NCBI GenBank assembly: GCA_964450405.1
Contig: CAYVCQ010000009.1
Location: 62,001 to 126,000, forward strand
DNA length: 64,000 nt
Source of the DNA: WRGT01 sp964450405
GTDB taxonomy: Bacteria > Spirochaetota > UBA4802 > UBA5550
Direction: 5' to 3'
Positions 35,479 through 44,508 of this stretch are shown in pieces. Under the pieces are notes generated by a model. The model did no database searches. It worked only from the letters and a program-made list of their open reading frames with translations, and had not been told where the DNA came from. The translations under genes and the position numbers were made by a program. Position 1 is the stretch's first letter. The number at the start of each line of letters is the position of its first letter.

Positions 35479-36690
35479 ATGAATAAAAGTTTAAAAACAA
35501 TTGAAATAGAAGATCAATATTTTCTGCCGGTTTTTAAAAAAATTCAAATCTCCATAGATCGGGGTGAGGGGATTTATGTTTTTGATGAGAATGGAAAGCA
35601 GTATATAGATTTAACCTCCGGATGGGGAGTGACCTGTATAGGTCATGCCAGCCCTGTTATTACAGAGGCTCTGCTTCATCAGAGTAAAAGAATTATACAG
35701 AATCCCGACTCAGGGAAGACATACTCTCCTGAAAGAGCAAAACTTCTTCAGTTATTATCCGGAATACTTCCGCATAAATTAAACAAAGTGTTTTTTACAA
35801 ACAGCGGCGCAGAGGCAAATGATGCTGTAATTAAACTTGCCAGAAAAATTTCAGGGAAGAAAAATGTTATCTCTACAGATAATAGTTTTCATGGAAGAAC
35901 AATAAGTACAGCCTCTGCCACCGGGCAGTCTTCTCATCGTGACAAGTATTCTCCGTTAATGCCGAATTACTTATTTGTTCCGTTCAATAATATTGCAGAA
36001 GTTGAAAAAATTATAATGGATGATGTTGCTGCTGTTATCGTTGAACCTATTCAGGGAGAAGGAGGAATCATTGTTCCAGATGATGATTATCTTGTAAAAC
36101 TCTCCCGCTTGTGTAAAGACAATGATGTGTTTTTAATTCTTGATGAAATACAGACAGGTTTTCTGCGCACAGGTTCTTTTTTCTGTTCGTCGCCATATGA
36201 TATTAAGGCAGATTTTATGACAATGGCAAAAGGTATTGCCGGAGGTTTCCCCTTCGGTGCATTTGCAATGACAGAAGACCTCGCAAATAAAATTGAAACA
36301 GGTGACCATGGCGGTACTTACTGCGGGAATCCGCTTGGTTGTGCAGTATCGTATTCAGTTATAAAACATTTAATTGATACAGATGTGATTAGTAATGTTA
36401 ATGAAATAAGTGAAATAACATTTAAAATATTAAATGAGTGGAAAGCAGAATTTCCGGAAATAATTATCGATGTTAGAGGAAGAGGTCTGCTGATTGCCAT
36501 TGAACTTGCAAATGATAGAATAACATCAGCAATTCAGAAAGATTGTTTAGAGAATGGACTGCTTGTCAATGTCACCCATGGAAATATTATTAGAATTTTT
36601 CCGGCACTGAATATTACTAAAGTTGAAATGATTCAGAGCCTGAAAATTCTGAAAGATTCTCTGATAAAAGAGAAAGAACATAATTTATAA
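35479..36690 (+). CDS. argD: class III aminotransferase, probably acetylornithine aminotransferase
   Basis: 403 residues, normal for ArgD. The order of motifs is clear: YIDLTSGWGVTCIGHASPVI, FFTNSGAEANDAVIKLARKI, STDNSFHGRTISTASATGQS, VIVEPIQGEGGIIVPDDDYL and FLILDEIQTGFLRTGSFF. The PLP-binding Lys is in TMAKGIAGGFPFGAF, with HGGTYCGNPLGCAV after it. It transfers an amino group between glutamate and N-acetylglutamate semialdehyde (arginine route) or a related lysine intermediate. No arg or lys operon surrounds it, so substrate choice is inference; ornithine or 4-aminobutyrate aminotransferases share the fold. Confidence 0.82.
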   Translation: MNKSLKTIEIEDQYFLPVFKKIQISIDRGEGIYVFDENGKQYIDLTSGWGVTCIGHASPVITEALLHQSKRIIQNPDSGKTYSPERAKLLQLLSGILPHKLNKVFFTNSGAEANDAVIKLARKISGKKNVISTDNSFHGRTISTASATGQSSHRDKYSPLMPNYLFVPFNNIAEVEKIIMDDVAAVIVEPIQGEGGIIVPDDDYLVKLSRLCKDNDVFLILDEIQTGFLRTGSFFCSSPYDIKADFMTMAKGIAGGFPFGAFAMTEDLANKIETGDHGGTYCGNPLGCAVSYSVIKHLIDTDVISNVNEISEITFKILNEWKAEFPEIIIDVRGRGLLIAIELANDRITSAIQKDCLENGLLVNVTHGNIIRIFPALNITKVEMIQSLKILKDSLIKEKEHNL

Positions 36691-37041
36691 CTTATTTTTC
36701 AGGAGAAAATCAGGAAATATAAAAAAATATGTGTAAATGTGACTTTCTGTTGACTTTATCTTAATGAAACCATTTTATTGACATCTTGTCATGTGGCTTC
36801 AGACAATTATCGTGATAGCGCGCCGGTTTTCTATAACCCATTTAAAGTTCCGGCAGGCAAACCTCGTATTGGCTCAGTAATATTGAATCATTCTAATGAT
36901 TAGCTGCTTTATATTTCTCTAACTGCATGCACATGGTATTAACTCTATTCAGTTTTAACATAGCTTCCTGTCTGGAAAACTATTTTGCTATTGAATTTAC
37001 ATTCAGAAAAGTTTTGTGACCAACCTTGAAGAGGATTAAAA
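36691..37041. other. intergenic region, nothing recognised
   Basis: 350 AT-rich bases between argD-like and the phosphofructokinase gene. No hairpin terminator with a T-run was seen. TTGACT-like boxes are present but none is convincing. Confidence 0.3.
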
Positions 37042-38307
37042 TTGAAAAAAAAATCAGATTTAAATTTATTAAATGAGGATAATATGAAAGATTCCGTAGC
37101 TATTTTATGTGCCGGTGGTCCGGCCCCGGGTATTAATACTGTAATAAGTTCAGTAACAAAAATATTTTTGCAGAATGGATACAATGTTTTAGGTATTCAC
37201 GGCGGTTATAAGAGCTTGTTTGCAAAAGAACCTGAATTCGATTACCTTGATTTCGAATTTGCCGACCAGATATACAGCCGTGGTGGATCAGCCTTGAAAA
37301 TGAGCCGTTATAAACCAAAAGACGATGAATTTAACGACGATTTTTTCCGCAGATATCAGGTGAAAATTCTGGTAACTATTGGAGGTGACGATACTGCATC
37401 AACTGCAAACCGTCTGGGAAAATACTTAGTTCAAATGAAATTGGATGTTAAGAATATTCATGTTCCAAAAACAATTGATAACGACCTTCCGCTGGAAGAA
37501 GGAACTCCTACATTTGGTTATCATTCGGCAAAAGAAGAAGGAGTAAGACTTGCAACCACCATTTACGAGGATGCGCGTACCAGCGGTAACTGGTTTGTGG
37601 TTTCGGCCATGGGCCGCGAAGCCGGTCATCTGGCATTTGGTATCGGCACCGCATGTCATTATCCGATGATCATCATCCCTGAAATGTTCAATAAAACAAA
37701 AATTTCATTCGATAAAATCATCAAACTGGTTATTTCATCCATGGTGAAACGCCGTCTTATGGACATTGATTATGGTGTATGTATAATCAGCGAAGGTGTA
37801 TTTCATTTTATGGAAGAAAAAGAAGTAATCGATACAAAGATTAATTTTACCTACGATGAACATGGACACCCGGAGTTGGGTAATGTGAGCAAATCGCACA
37901 TATTTAATATGCTTACCCAACAGGAGCTTAAGAAGCACAGAATCGTGGTTAAAAGCCGTCCTAATGAATTAGGTTATGAACTGCGCTGCTGCCGCCCGAT
38001 TGCCTATGATCTTAATTACGCCACCCGCTTAGGTTTAGGAGTTTTCAAACTCTTCAAAGAAGGTAAAACCGGGTGTATGGTTACCGTGGGGCGCAAAGGT
38101 GAGATTTCACCTTTGTTTCTGAAAGATGTGGAGGATGAAAAAGGGAAAGTGCGCCCAAGACTGGTTAATGTTGAATCGGATAATGTGCAGTTAATTTACC
38201 GCAACAATCTTCATTATATTACCAGGGCAGATTATAAGGCTGCAAAAAAATATATAGAGAATCCTGAAGATTTTGATTTTTTTAAGATTTTAAATTGGGA
38301 AGAATAA
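37042..38307 (+). CDS. 6-phosphofructokinase, probably pyrophosphate-dependent
   Basis: 421 residues from TTG 37042 (GAAGAGGA six bases upstream). ATG 37084 with GAGGA four bases upstream is equally plausible and gives MKDSVAILCAGGPAPGINTV as the N-terminus. TIGGDDTASTANRL carries GGDD rather than the GGDG of ATP-dependent enzymes, and VPKTIDNDLP carries the Lys that marks PPi use. FVVSAMGREAGHLAFGIG and the downstream GYELRCCRPIAYDL segment follow. It phosphorylates fructose-6-phosphate, reversibly if PPi-linked, in glycolysis. Codons are visibly richer in GCC, CGC and GGC than in neighbouring genes, suggesting transfer. A terminator follows at 38339. Confidence 0.85.
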   Translation: MKKKSDLNLLNEDNMKDSVAILCAGGPAPGINTVISSVTKIFLQNGYNVLGIHGGYKSLFAKEPEFDYLDFEFADQIYSRGGSALKMSRYKPKDDEFNDDFFRRYQVKILVTIGGDDTASTANRLGKYLVQMKLDVKNIHVPKTIDNDLPLEEGTPTFGYHSAKEEGVRLATTIYEDARTSGNWFVVSAMGREAGHLAFGIGTACHYPMIIIPEMFNKTKISFDKIIKLVISSMVKRRLMDIDYGVCIISEGVFHFMEEKEVIDTKINFTYDEHGHPELGNVSKSHIFNMLTQQELKKHRIVVKSRPNELGYELRCCRPIAYDLNYATRLGLGVFKLFKEGKTGCMVTVGRKGEISPLFLKDVEDEKGKVRPRLVNVESDNVQLIYRNNLHYITRADYKAAKKYIENPEDFDFFKILNWEE

Positions 38308-38338
38308 TCAATATTCTGATTAAATAATAATTTTTTAT

Positions 38339-38373
38339 AAAAGGCTGTTCCGTCATGGATCAGCCTTTTTTTT
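38339..38373 (+). terminator. rho-independent terminator of the phosphofructokinase gene
   Basis: AAAAGGCTG-T-TCC pairs with GGA-T-CAGCCTTTT around the loop GTCAT and ends in eight T. It starts about 30 bases after the stop codon. Confidence 0.88.
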
Positions 38374-38728
38374 ATTCCAAATAATACCGCTTCTGTTTTT
38401 GAAGAAAAGATTATCAACCGGAAGAGATTTTCTTCAAGTTGCAAATCCCGCTTTAGCTGAAAAATATTTCAAAAAAGTATATATGAAATAAATATTCAAA
38501 ACATGTTATAAAAGATATAAAATATTTAATATATTAAATATTTTATTGACTGAATACGGACTCTATTTTCATTGTTCTAATAACTTAAGTATGCTCAATG
38601 TAAAAATTGATTCTGTGAAGATTGAATTTTTAAAACTCACTTAAGCTAATAATTTTAAATTTATACAAATTTCATTTCTAAAAGAGAATTTCTGATTCTG
38701 AAAATATTATAACAAATGAAGGTGATAG
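38374..38728. other. AT-rich intergenic region
   Basis: About 355 bases, very AT-rich, upstream of the repeat lipoprotein. TATTTAATATATTAAATATT near 38522 is a long AT palindrome that may reflect composition only. No RNA gene seen. Confidence 0.3.
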
Positions 38729-40237
38729 ATGATGCAGGTTTCAGCACAGAACAAAAGATTTACCTTGAACAAACTATTTAGTTTTAAAAGCAATTTTGCA
38801 ATGTGCGGCATTATAAGCTGCATTTTGTTCTCCTTCTCTTGCGATAACTCCTCCGGTGTATTTTATATTAATAATGATGATGAGTTTACAACGTCACTGG
38901 ATGTTGTATTAACCATGAACAGTTCTCAAAAACCTGCCGTTATGAGATTCAGTAATGATAATATAAATTTTTCCGCATGGGAAAAATTTGCAGATAAGCG
39001 ATCATGGAAACTCGATTCACTACAGGGACAAAAAACTGTATATGCAGAGTTTAAGGATAGTGCAAACAATGTCTATAAGAGATCAGATTCAATTGATCTG
39101 GTTCTCACAGGGATATTTAATAAGCTATTCGGCGGAACAGGAAATGATTATCTTCGTGATATTCAGCAGACGAAAGATGGAGGATATATCCTTGCAGGAT
39201 TTACTGAATCAACCGGAGCGGGTAGTGGTGATGCCTGGCTGATTAAGATCGATTCAGAGGGAAATAAAATCTGGGATAAAACATTCGGTGATGTTTATTT
39301 TGAAATGGCTCTAACGGTGAAGCAGACACTGGATGGCGGATATATTCTGGCTGGAGGAACTGTTGGTGCCGGTATTAACGGAGATAGAGCCTGGCTGATT
39401 AAGACTGATCAGAATGGAATTAAAGTCTGGAACAAAACTCTTGAAGGAAGTATGGTGGAAGAGCTTCATCAGACTCGTGATGGCGGGTATGTAATTGCCG
39501 GAAGTATTTATTCAGCGGTAAATGGAACTACTGACGGATGGCTGGCGAGAATTGATGCAGATGGAAATAAAATCTGGGACAAAACTTTCGGAGGAGCTGC
39601 AGGACAGGATATTATTCATGCATTGCAGCTGACTAAAGATGGCGGATATATACTTGCAGGGAACACCTGCTTAAATGCATCCGATCCTTATTCATATGAA
39701 GCCTGGATAATAAAGACAGATGTAAACGGAAATCAAACCTGGGAAAAAACATTCGGCGGCCTTAGCTCGGCCTGGGCAATACATCAGACTGGTGATGGAG
39801 GATATATCCTTGCAGGGAATATTTTTACCGACAGTGATATGGGAGATGGCTGGCTGATGAGAACCGATTCAAATGGAAATAAGATCTGGGATAAAATATT
39901 CGGCGGAACTATAAGAAACACAGATGTAATAAATGATCTTCAGATTACTGCAGATGGCGGATATATTCTTGCAGGGAGTACAAGTTCTTTCGGATCTGTA
40001 TATGGCGACGCATGGCTTATAAGGACCGATACAAATGGAAACAAAATCTGGGACAAAACCTTCGGCGGAAATGAAAAACAGACTGAAGAAGCAAAGGCGG
40101 TTCAACTTACTGCTGATGTCGGATTTGTTATTGCGGGGGACTCTGTTTCATCTGCTGCAAACTCTTCAGATGTTTGGATAATTAAGACAGATGCAAAAGG
40201 GAATGCGCCTGGATCGGTAACCCCAAAACCGGAATGA
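38729..40237 (+). CDS. lipoprotein with seven DGGYILAG/WDKTFGG repeats
   Basis: 502 residues. A long basic N-region precedes a hydrophobic segment (FAMCGIISCILFSFS) and a lipobox Cys near residue 38. Residues about 45-125 form a beta domain with no family assigned. Seven tandem units of about 50 residues follow, each reading Q-x-T-x-D-G-G-Y-I-L-A-G ... D-A-W-L-I-K-T-D-x-N-G-N-K-I-W-D-K-T-F-G-G; the seventh is degenerate (VGFVIAGDS). Seven copies fit a closed beta propeller. The DNA of the units is also similar (AATGGAAATAAAATCTGGGA recurs), so the array expanded recently. Surface or periplasmic location is likely, ligand unknown. A terminator at 40290 follows. Confidence 0.82.
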   Translation: MMQVSAQNKRFTLNKLFSFKSNFAMCGIISCILFSFSCDNSSGVFYINNDDEFTTSLDVVLTMNSSQKPAVMRFSNDNINFSAWEKFADKRSWKLDSLQGQKTVYAEFKDSANNVYKRSDSIDLVLTGIFNKLFGGTGNDYLRDIQQTKDGGYILAGFTESTGAGSGDAWLIKIDSEGNKIWDKTFGDVYFEMALTVKQTLDGGYILAGGTVGAGINGDRAWLIKTDQNGIKVWNKTLEGSMVEELHQTRDGGYVIAGSIYSAVNGTTDGWLARIDADGNKIWDKTFGGAAGQDIIHALQLTKDGGYILAGNTCLNASDPYSYEAWIIKTDVNGNQTWEKTFGGLSSAWAIHQTGDGGYILAGNIFTDSDMGDGWLMRTDSNGNKIWDKIFGGTIRNTDVINDLQITADGGYILAGSTSSFGSVYGDAWLIRTDTNGNKIWDKTFGGNEKQTEEAKAVQLTADVGFVIAGDSVSSAANSSDVWIIKTDAKGNAPGSVTPKPE

Positions 40238-40289
40238 TAAAATTAGAAATATATTATAAAATATTCTACGTTTTCAATATCTATTAAAC

Positions 40290-40325
40290 AAAAAAAGCCT
40301 GGTCCAATAGACCAGGCTTTTTTTT
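40290..40325. terminator. bidirectional rho-independent terminator
   Basis: AAAAAAAGCCTGGTC pairs perfectly with GACCAGGCTTTTTTT around CAATA. T-runs exist on both strands, so it can end the rightward repeat lipoprotein and the leftward lipase. Confidence 0.92.
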
Positions 40326-40360
40326 ATAAAACGGGGGTTTGTATATCAAATATTGTCGGC

Positions 40361-41377
40361 CTATAGAAAGTTTCCTGTATTGCTGTAAGTATATTTAAGC
40401 TGATAAACATATGCATGATAAAAATGGTTTGCAACTCTTAGTGGATTCAATACATAAGCAGTTCCCCATATATTTCTCAACCAGCGTGTTCTTCCGCCAT
40501 ATTGATAACCTGAAAATCCGGGAAGATCTGGAGCTTTACTATTCATATAACCCATTGAATCTGCAAGTGGACAATATTTAACATTATAATGTGTAATATT
40601 TACTTTGTTTGCGTTTAGTTTAGTTGTTGTTATGCCCCATCGTGTTAATGTGCCTGAAGTTAAACCTGCTGCATTAAAACATGTTGCTTTTAATCCTGTG
40701 TCAAGAGCTGCCAGTTGGGCTAAGCCTCCGCCTAAGCTGTGTCCTGCAATCTGAAGATTGGGATATTGGGCTTTAACACTTCTGGCAAGATATACCGCTG
40801 CATCATACTGAGAAGCTGGTATGCCTGTATAAGTAGTAAGGGCCTGTGTAAGATTTGTTACCCAGTCTACAACGCTCAGTGCATTTGTTCCACGGTATAC
40901 AAGTACGTAGCCATTTGTGTCTAGATTACGGAAGAGTTCAGCATAAAATCCCATATTTCCTGAATATGTGCTAACCACTATATATCTGGACGCATTACCT
41001 TTAAAATCGAGAGCAGGTATTAATGTCGGAGAGATACCTGCCAAAGCCTTATCCCATAGATCATGATAAACTATTGATGTAAGATTGGCCATTTGCCAAA
41101 CATTATTAAATTCAGCGGTAGTTAAACCGACAGAGCTGTTTGCGTAACCCTTATCGCTTGCGGCAGCTCTCATCATTGGAGAATCATTTACAAACAAAGG
41201 AACTTTTTCGGCATTGTCATCAGGTAAAGCGGAATTAACATCAGGTGTAAGTACAGCATCGGCAATATCGGGAGTATCATCATTTATGGTATCAATTTCG
41301 CAGCCGGTGAATGCGAAAACTGAAAATATCATTAAGGAAATAAAAATAAGACTGTAAATACCATTTGTTTTCTTCAT
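40361..41377 (-). CDS. class 3 lipase, lipoprotein
   Basis: 338 residues from ATG 41377, chosen because AAGAGGGATCATC precedes it and a proper signal peptide starts there; the frame extends to 41452. Signal peptide MKKTNGIYSLIFISLMIFSV leads to the lipobox FTGC. The alpha/beta-hydrolase shows GYVLVYRGTNALSVVDWVTN (oxyanion region), the nucleophile Ser in QIAGHSLGGGLAQLAAL, and a late His in RVANHFYHAYVYQ. It hydrolyses acyl esters of glycerides or phospholipids, outside the cytoplasm and tethered by lipid. Lipid-anchored class 3 lipases are uncommon. A terminator lies just past its end. Confidence 0.88.
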   Translation of the reverse strand: MKKTNGIYSLIFISLMIFSVFAFTGCEIDTINDDTPDIADAVLTPDVNSALPDDNAEKVPLFVNDSPMMRAAASDKGYANSSVGLTTAEFNNVWQMANLTSIVYHDLWDKALAGISPTLIPALDFKGNASRYIVVSTYSGNMGFYAELFRNLDTNGYVLVYRGTNALSVVDWVTNLTQALTTYTGIPASQYDAAVYLARSVKAQYPNLQIAGHSLGGGLAQLAALDTGLKATCFNAAGLTSGTLTRWGITTTKLNANKVNITHYNVKYCPLADSMGYMNSKAPDLPGFSGYQYGGRTRWLRNIWGTAYVLNPLRVANHFYHAYVYQLKYTYSNTGNFL

Positions 41378-41747
41378 GATGATCCCTCTTTTAATCATTA
41401 AATATTCATAATACAAAAACCGTCTGGACGGAATGTAAAGCAAGCTAATCACAAGTCAATTATAATTGTCTTCTCAATACAAGATGTCTTTAATTGATAT
41501 GAAATATTTAGTGCAAAAATTCACAAAAAGGTCATTTATTTGGCTGTTTAGAGCAAAGAATTAAGTATTAATACTTAAAATGGAAGATGTGTCCGGAGTT
41601 TTTTACTAAACAAGATTGTTCACTAGATGGTTTTTTCTGAGTTTTGCATAAATTGTAAAAAAAATAAAAGAGGAGATTCACAAAGTCACTTTTTTTAATA
41701 TAAAGGGCTCTGACCCTCTATGCTAAAGATCATCGACTATTACATCA
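41378..41747. other. intergenic region with repeat boxes
   Basis: AT-rich space between two leftward genes. It contains one GGGCTCTGACCC box (see 41705-41763) and poly-T/poly-A tracts. No gene recognised. Confidence 0.4.
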
Positions 41748-41763
41748 TTATTTACTCTGACCC
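41705..41763. repeat. paired CTCTGACCC boxes
   Basis: GGGCTCTGACCC at 41705-41716 and CTCTGACCC at 41755-41763 are direct copies about 50 bases apart; the second overlaps the last codons of the leftward propeller gene. The same pair occurs at 58728-58776. Confidence 0.45.
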
Positions 41764-42953
41764 GGGGGATTAATCTGATGCCATTGGATCAGATTTAATT
41801 TTTCTCTTTTTATCTCTGTAATTCTATTTAACTTTTTATTTTTTAAATCTATCATAAAAATATCAAGTAGACAATGAACATTCCCCCCTTCATCGGCAAT
41901 ATAACAATCGCCGGGAGTCGATGCCAGATAAGCAATTCTTCTTCCATCGGGAGACCATGCGAAATCGACCACTCCGAGATATCCATCACCATAAAAGAAT
42001 CCGGGATTCTCTTTTACAATCGGCAGGTTCAATAAATCATAATCAATGTTGCCATCAGGGCTTAATATCCGGATTGAATATGTGTGCGCTTCGGTCAACT
42101 CATGACATATTCCGAGAATTCCATCCGGTGACCATTTCAGCATTTTTATATGATTAAAATTTTCTTTTTTACTTTTCTCTTTTCCATCTGTCAGATCTAT
42201 TATTTTCACCGTGTACTTATGATTTACCGTTGCAGAGTCATTATACTCCGCGACGGCGAGAAAGCGTTTGTCATGGCTTATTGCCAGATTTGTAATATGC
42301 ATTATGCCCGATTTATAAATAAGTTCCTTCTTTTTGGAGTTAATATTTATTTTAAAAATAGAATGATCTGTTTTTCTTGTGAGGTTTGTTTTTAAATCAA
42401 AGTCATCAAGAAAGAATATTGTATTATCATCAAGCCATCCCGATGATGCAGAATGTGCTAAAGTATTGATGTCAATTGTACTTTTTAGATTCCCGGAAAG
42501 GTCAAAAATTCCCATTGTCTGATTTCCTTCAGGATATATAAATCTGCTTTTTGATGTATCCATAACCGGTAAAGGGTAGGGAATATATCGGCCTGAATAT
42601 GTTTTTTTTTCTTTTTCAGGGAGAAGTGTAAACTTTGTATTATCACGGAATATCAAAAACTCTCTGTAAGAAATTATAAAGTCACTAAGATTCTCCCGGG
42701 AGTTTCTATTAATCAGATCTAGAGAAAAAATCTTATTCTGATCCGGGAAAATAATTAATGGTGCTATGTTTGAATTTATCGCATCATCTTCACTTTCAGC
42801 AATCTCACCCGAAATAAAAATAAATTCACCTTTTTCCGGAAGCTTTACTTTATCAAAAATAATATTCTTTGATCCTTTGCAGGATAAAAAAAGTATAAGA
42901 CCAAAATATCCGGCAATCTGAAGTATAGAAAATAATTTTGATTTCTTATTCAT
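41748..42953 (-). CDS. lipoprotein with TolB/PD40-type beta-propeller
   Basis: 401 residues. Signal peptide (FSILQIAGYFGLILFLS) with a lipobox LFLSC near residue 25. The mature part carries repeated propeller motifs: NITNLAISHDKRFLAVAEYN-like (HITNLAISHDKRFLAVAEYN), HIKMLKWSPDGILGICHELT and GVVDFAWSPDGRRIAYLAST, the SPDGxxIAY type. TolB-like WD40 propellers bind peptides or proteins in the periplasm; no tol/pal genes are nearby. Stands alone, transcribed away from the AraC gene. The final residues are coded within a CTCTGACCC repeat box, which may have altered the C-terminus. Confidence 0.78.
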   Translation of the reverse strand: MNKKSKLFSILQIAGYFGLILFLSCKGSKNIIFDKVKLPEKGEFIFISGEIAESEDDAINSNIAPLIIFPDQNKIFSLDLINRNSRENLSDFIISYREFLIFRDNTKFTLLPEKEKKTYSGRYIPYPLPVMDTSKSRFIYPEGNQTMGIFDLSGNLKSTIDINTLAHSASSGWLDDNTIFFLDDFDLKTNLTRKTDHSIFKININSKKKELIYKSGIMHITNLAISHDKRFLAVAEYNDSATVNHKYTVKIIDLTDGKEKSKKENFNHIKMLKWSPDGILGICHELTEAHTYSIRILSPDGNIDYDLLNLPIVKENPGFFYGDGYLGVVDFAWSPDGRRIAYLASTPGDCYIADEGGNVHCLLDIFMIDLKNKKLNRITEIKREKLNLIQWHQINPPGQSK

Positions 42954-43274
42954 TTAAAATTCCTTTATCAATTATATCTAATATTGTGTAACTGTTAAAA
43001 AACCGGATGGCAATTTTGAAACCAGTTAATAAGTATTTATAATTTTTTATATGGTAAACCTTATTCAGGGGGTTATCAATAATTCAGTGAATCATCATTG
43101 GAATAATATCATTTTAATATTCCATCGTGATTGATTTGTCAAGATCGTTTTAAATGATATTCATTTAATACAGGTAAATGATTGAGAAGTGTACATACGT
43201 GCGGAAAACAATTTACTTCAATAATTCTTGACAGAAAATTAAAAAAGAAATCTCCTTAGGGAAGGTCATAAAAA
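42954..43274. other. divergent intergenic region
   Basis: 320 AT-rich bases between the propeller lipoprotein and the AraC-type regulator, which has GGAAGG eight bases before its ATG. Promoters must lie here, but none is clear. No gene seen. Confidence 0.35.
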
Positions 43275-44399
43275 ATGCGGGAAATATTTGGGACTATCTG
43301 TCTGGCGGGCGCAATACAAACCATTCTATTATTTTTTGTATTAATCATAAAGAGAAGCAATCGAAGCGCCAACCGGTATCTATCCATTTTTATGTTTTTT
43401 ACTGCAATTGATGCATTCGAATTATATCTTGGCTCAAGAGGACATATCCTTGCGTCCAGCCCATACCGGTTGAGCATAATTCCATATTCATTAATCTTCG
43501 GCCCATCAATTTTTTTATATACTGCTCTTTTAACTGCACGGATCAAAGTCTTTTTAAAAAAATATTTACTGCTATATACGCCATTCGTTATTGCACTTGC
43601 AGTTAATATTATACTGATTTTTAAATACGATATGACTTCAGTGTCGCGGGGAGTGGTATATATAAACCTGATAATTAATGGAGGGGGACTGATTTTTGAA
43701 GCACTTCTTTATATAACAGCCCTTTACATGATTCATAAATATATAGAAAGGCTGAAGGAATATTTTTCTGCAATTGATGCTTTGAAGCTGTTGCTTTTCC
43801 GGGCAGCCCTGGTGTTCCTTATTCTGGTGGTTGTTTTTATTTTTGTATCACTCGTCAGGAATGGCCAAATCAGGCGGGAGTATAAGCTCCTTGATATTAT
43901 TGTCATACTCGGCAGTGTGGGGCTCGGGTTCGGAGTTGCATTGGCTGCTATGATACAGCCTGAAATTTTTAACAGGGTGCGGCTTATGGAGATTGCGGTG
44001 CCCGATGAACTGCAATCTTTACCCAGGTATGAAAAACTTAGACTACCGGAGTCTGAGGAAGAGCTTTATGTTAATCGACTTCGTGATTATATGTCAGAGA
44101 AGAAGCCGTATCTTAAGGAGGAATTGACTCTTCAGGATCTTGCCCTGGATCTTGAAATATCAACACACCATCTATCGATGATACTTAATATTCATTTTAA
44201 ACAGAATTTTTATAATTTCATAAACAGATACCGCGTTGATGATGTAAAACAGAAGTTCGCTTCTCCAGATTTCAACGAACAGAACATACTATCTATTGCC
44301 TACAGTTCCGGATTCAATTCAAAGTCGACATTCAACACTGTTTTTAAAAAAATGACCGGTAAGACACCTCGGGAATACCGCGCAGATTTATCAATATAA
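43275..44399 (+). CDS. membrane-bound AraC-family transcriptional regulator
   Basis: 374 residues. The N-terminal 230 residues contain about seven membrane helices (ICLAGAIQTILLFFVLIIKR, FVIALAVNIILIFKY, LVFLILVVVFIFVSLV, GSVGLGFGVALAAMI). The C-terminal 100 residues are an AraC-type double helix-turn-helix: LTLQDLALDLEISTHHLSMI, FYNFINRYRVDDVKQKF and ILSIAYSSGFNSKSTFNTVF, then KKMTGKTPREYRADL. Activators of this layout sense a membrane signal and bind DNA from the membrane. The methyltransferase 109 bases downstream is a possible target. Confidence 0.9.
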   Translation: MREIFGTICLAGAIQTILLFFVLIIKRSNRSANRYLSIFMFFTAIDAFELYLGSRGHILASSPYRLSIIPYSLIFGPSIFLYTALLTARIKVFLKKYLLLYTPFVIALAVNIILIFKYDMTSVSRGVVYINLIINGGGLIFEALLYITALYMIHKYIERLKEYFSAIDALKLLLFRAALVFLILVVVFIFVSLVRNGQIRREYKLLDIIVILGSVGLGFGVALAAMIQPEIFNRVRLMEIAVPDELQSLPRYEKLRLPESEEELYVNRLRDYMSEKKPYLKEELTLQDLALDLEISTHHLSMILNIHFKQNFYNFINRYRVDDVKQKFASPDFNEQNILSIAYSSGFNSKSTFNTVFKKMTGKTPREYRADLSI

Positions 44400-44508
44400 A
44401 AAAGTCCGGGTTCAGTAACACGGGCGACAGTGTGTAATTTATGGTATATATTTCATGAAAACGAGATAGGCCGGGCAGTGCCTGTTTTATAAATTATGGA
44501 GGGACTAT

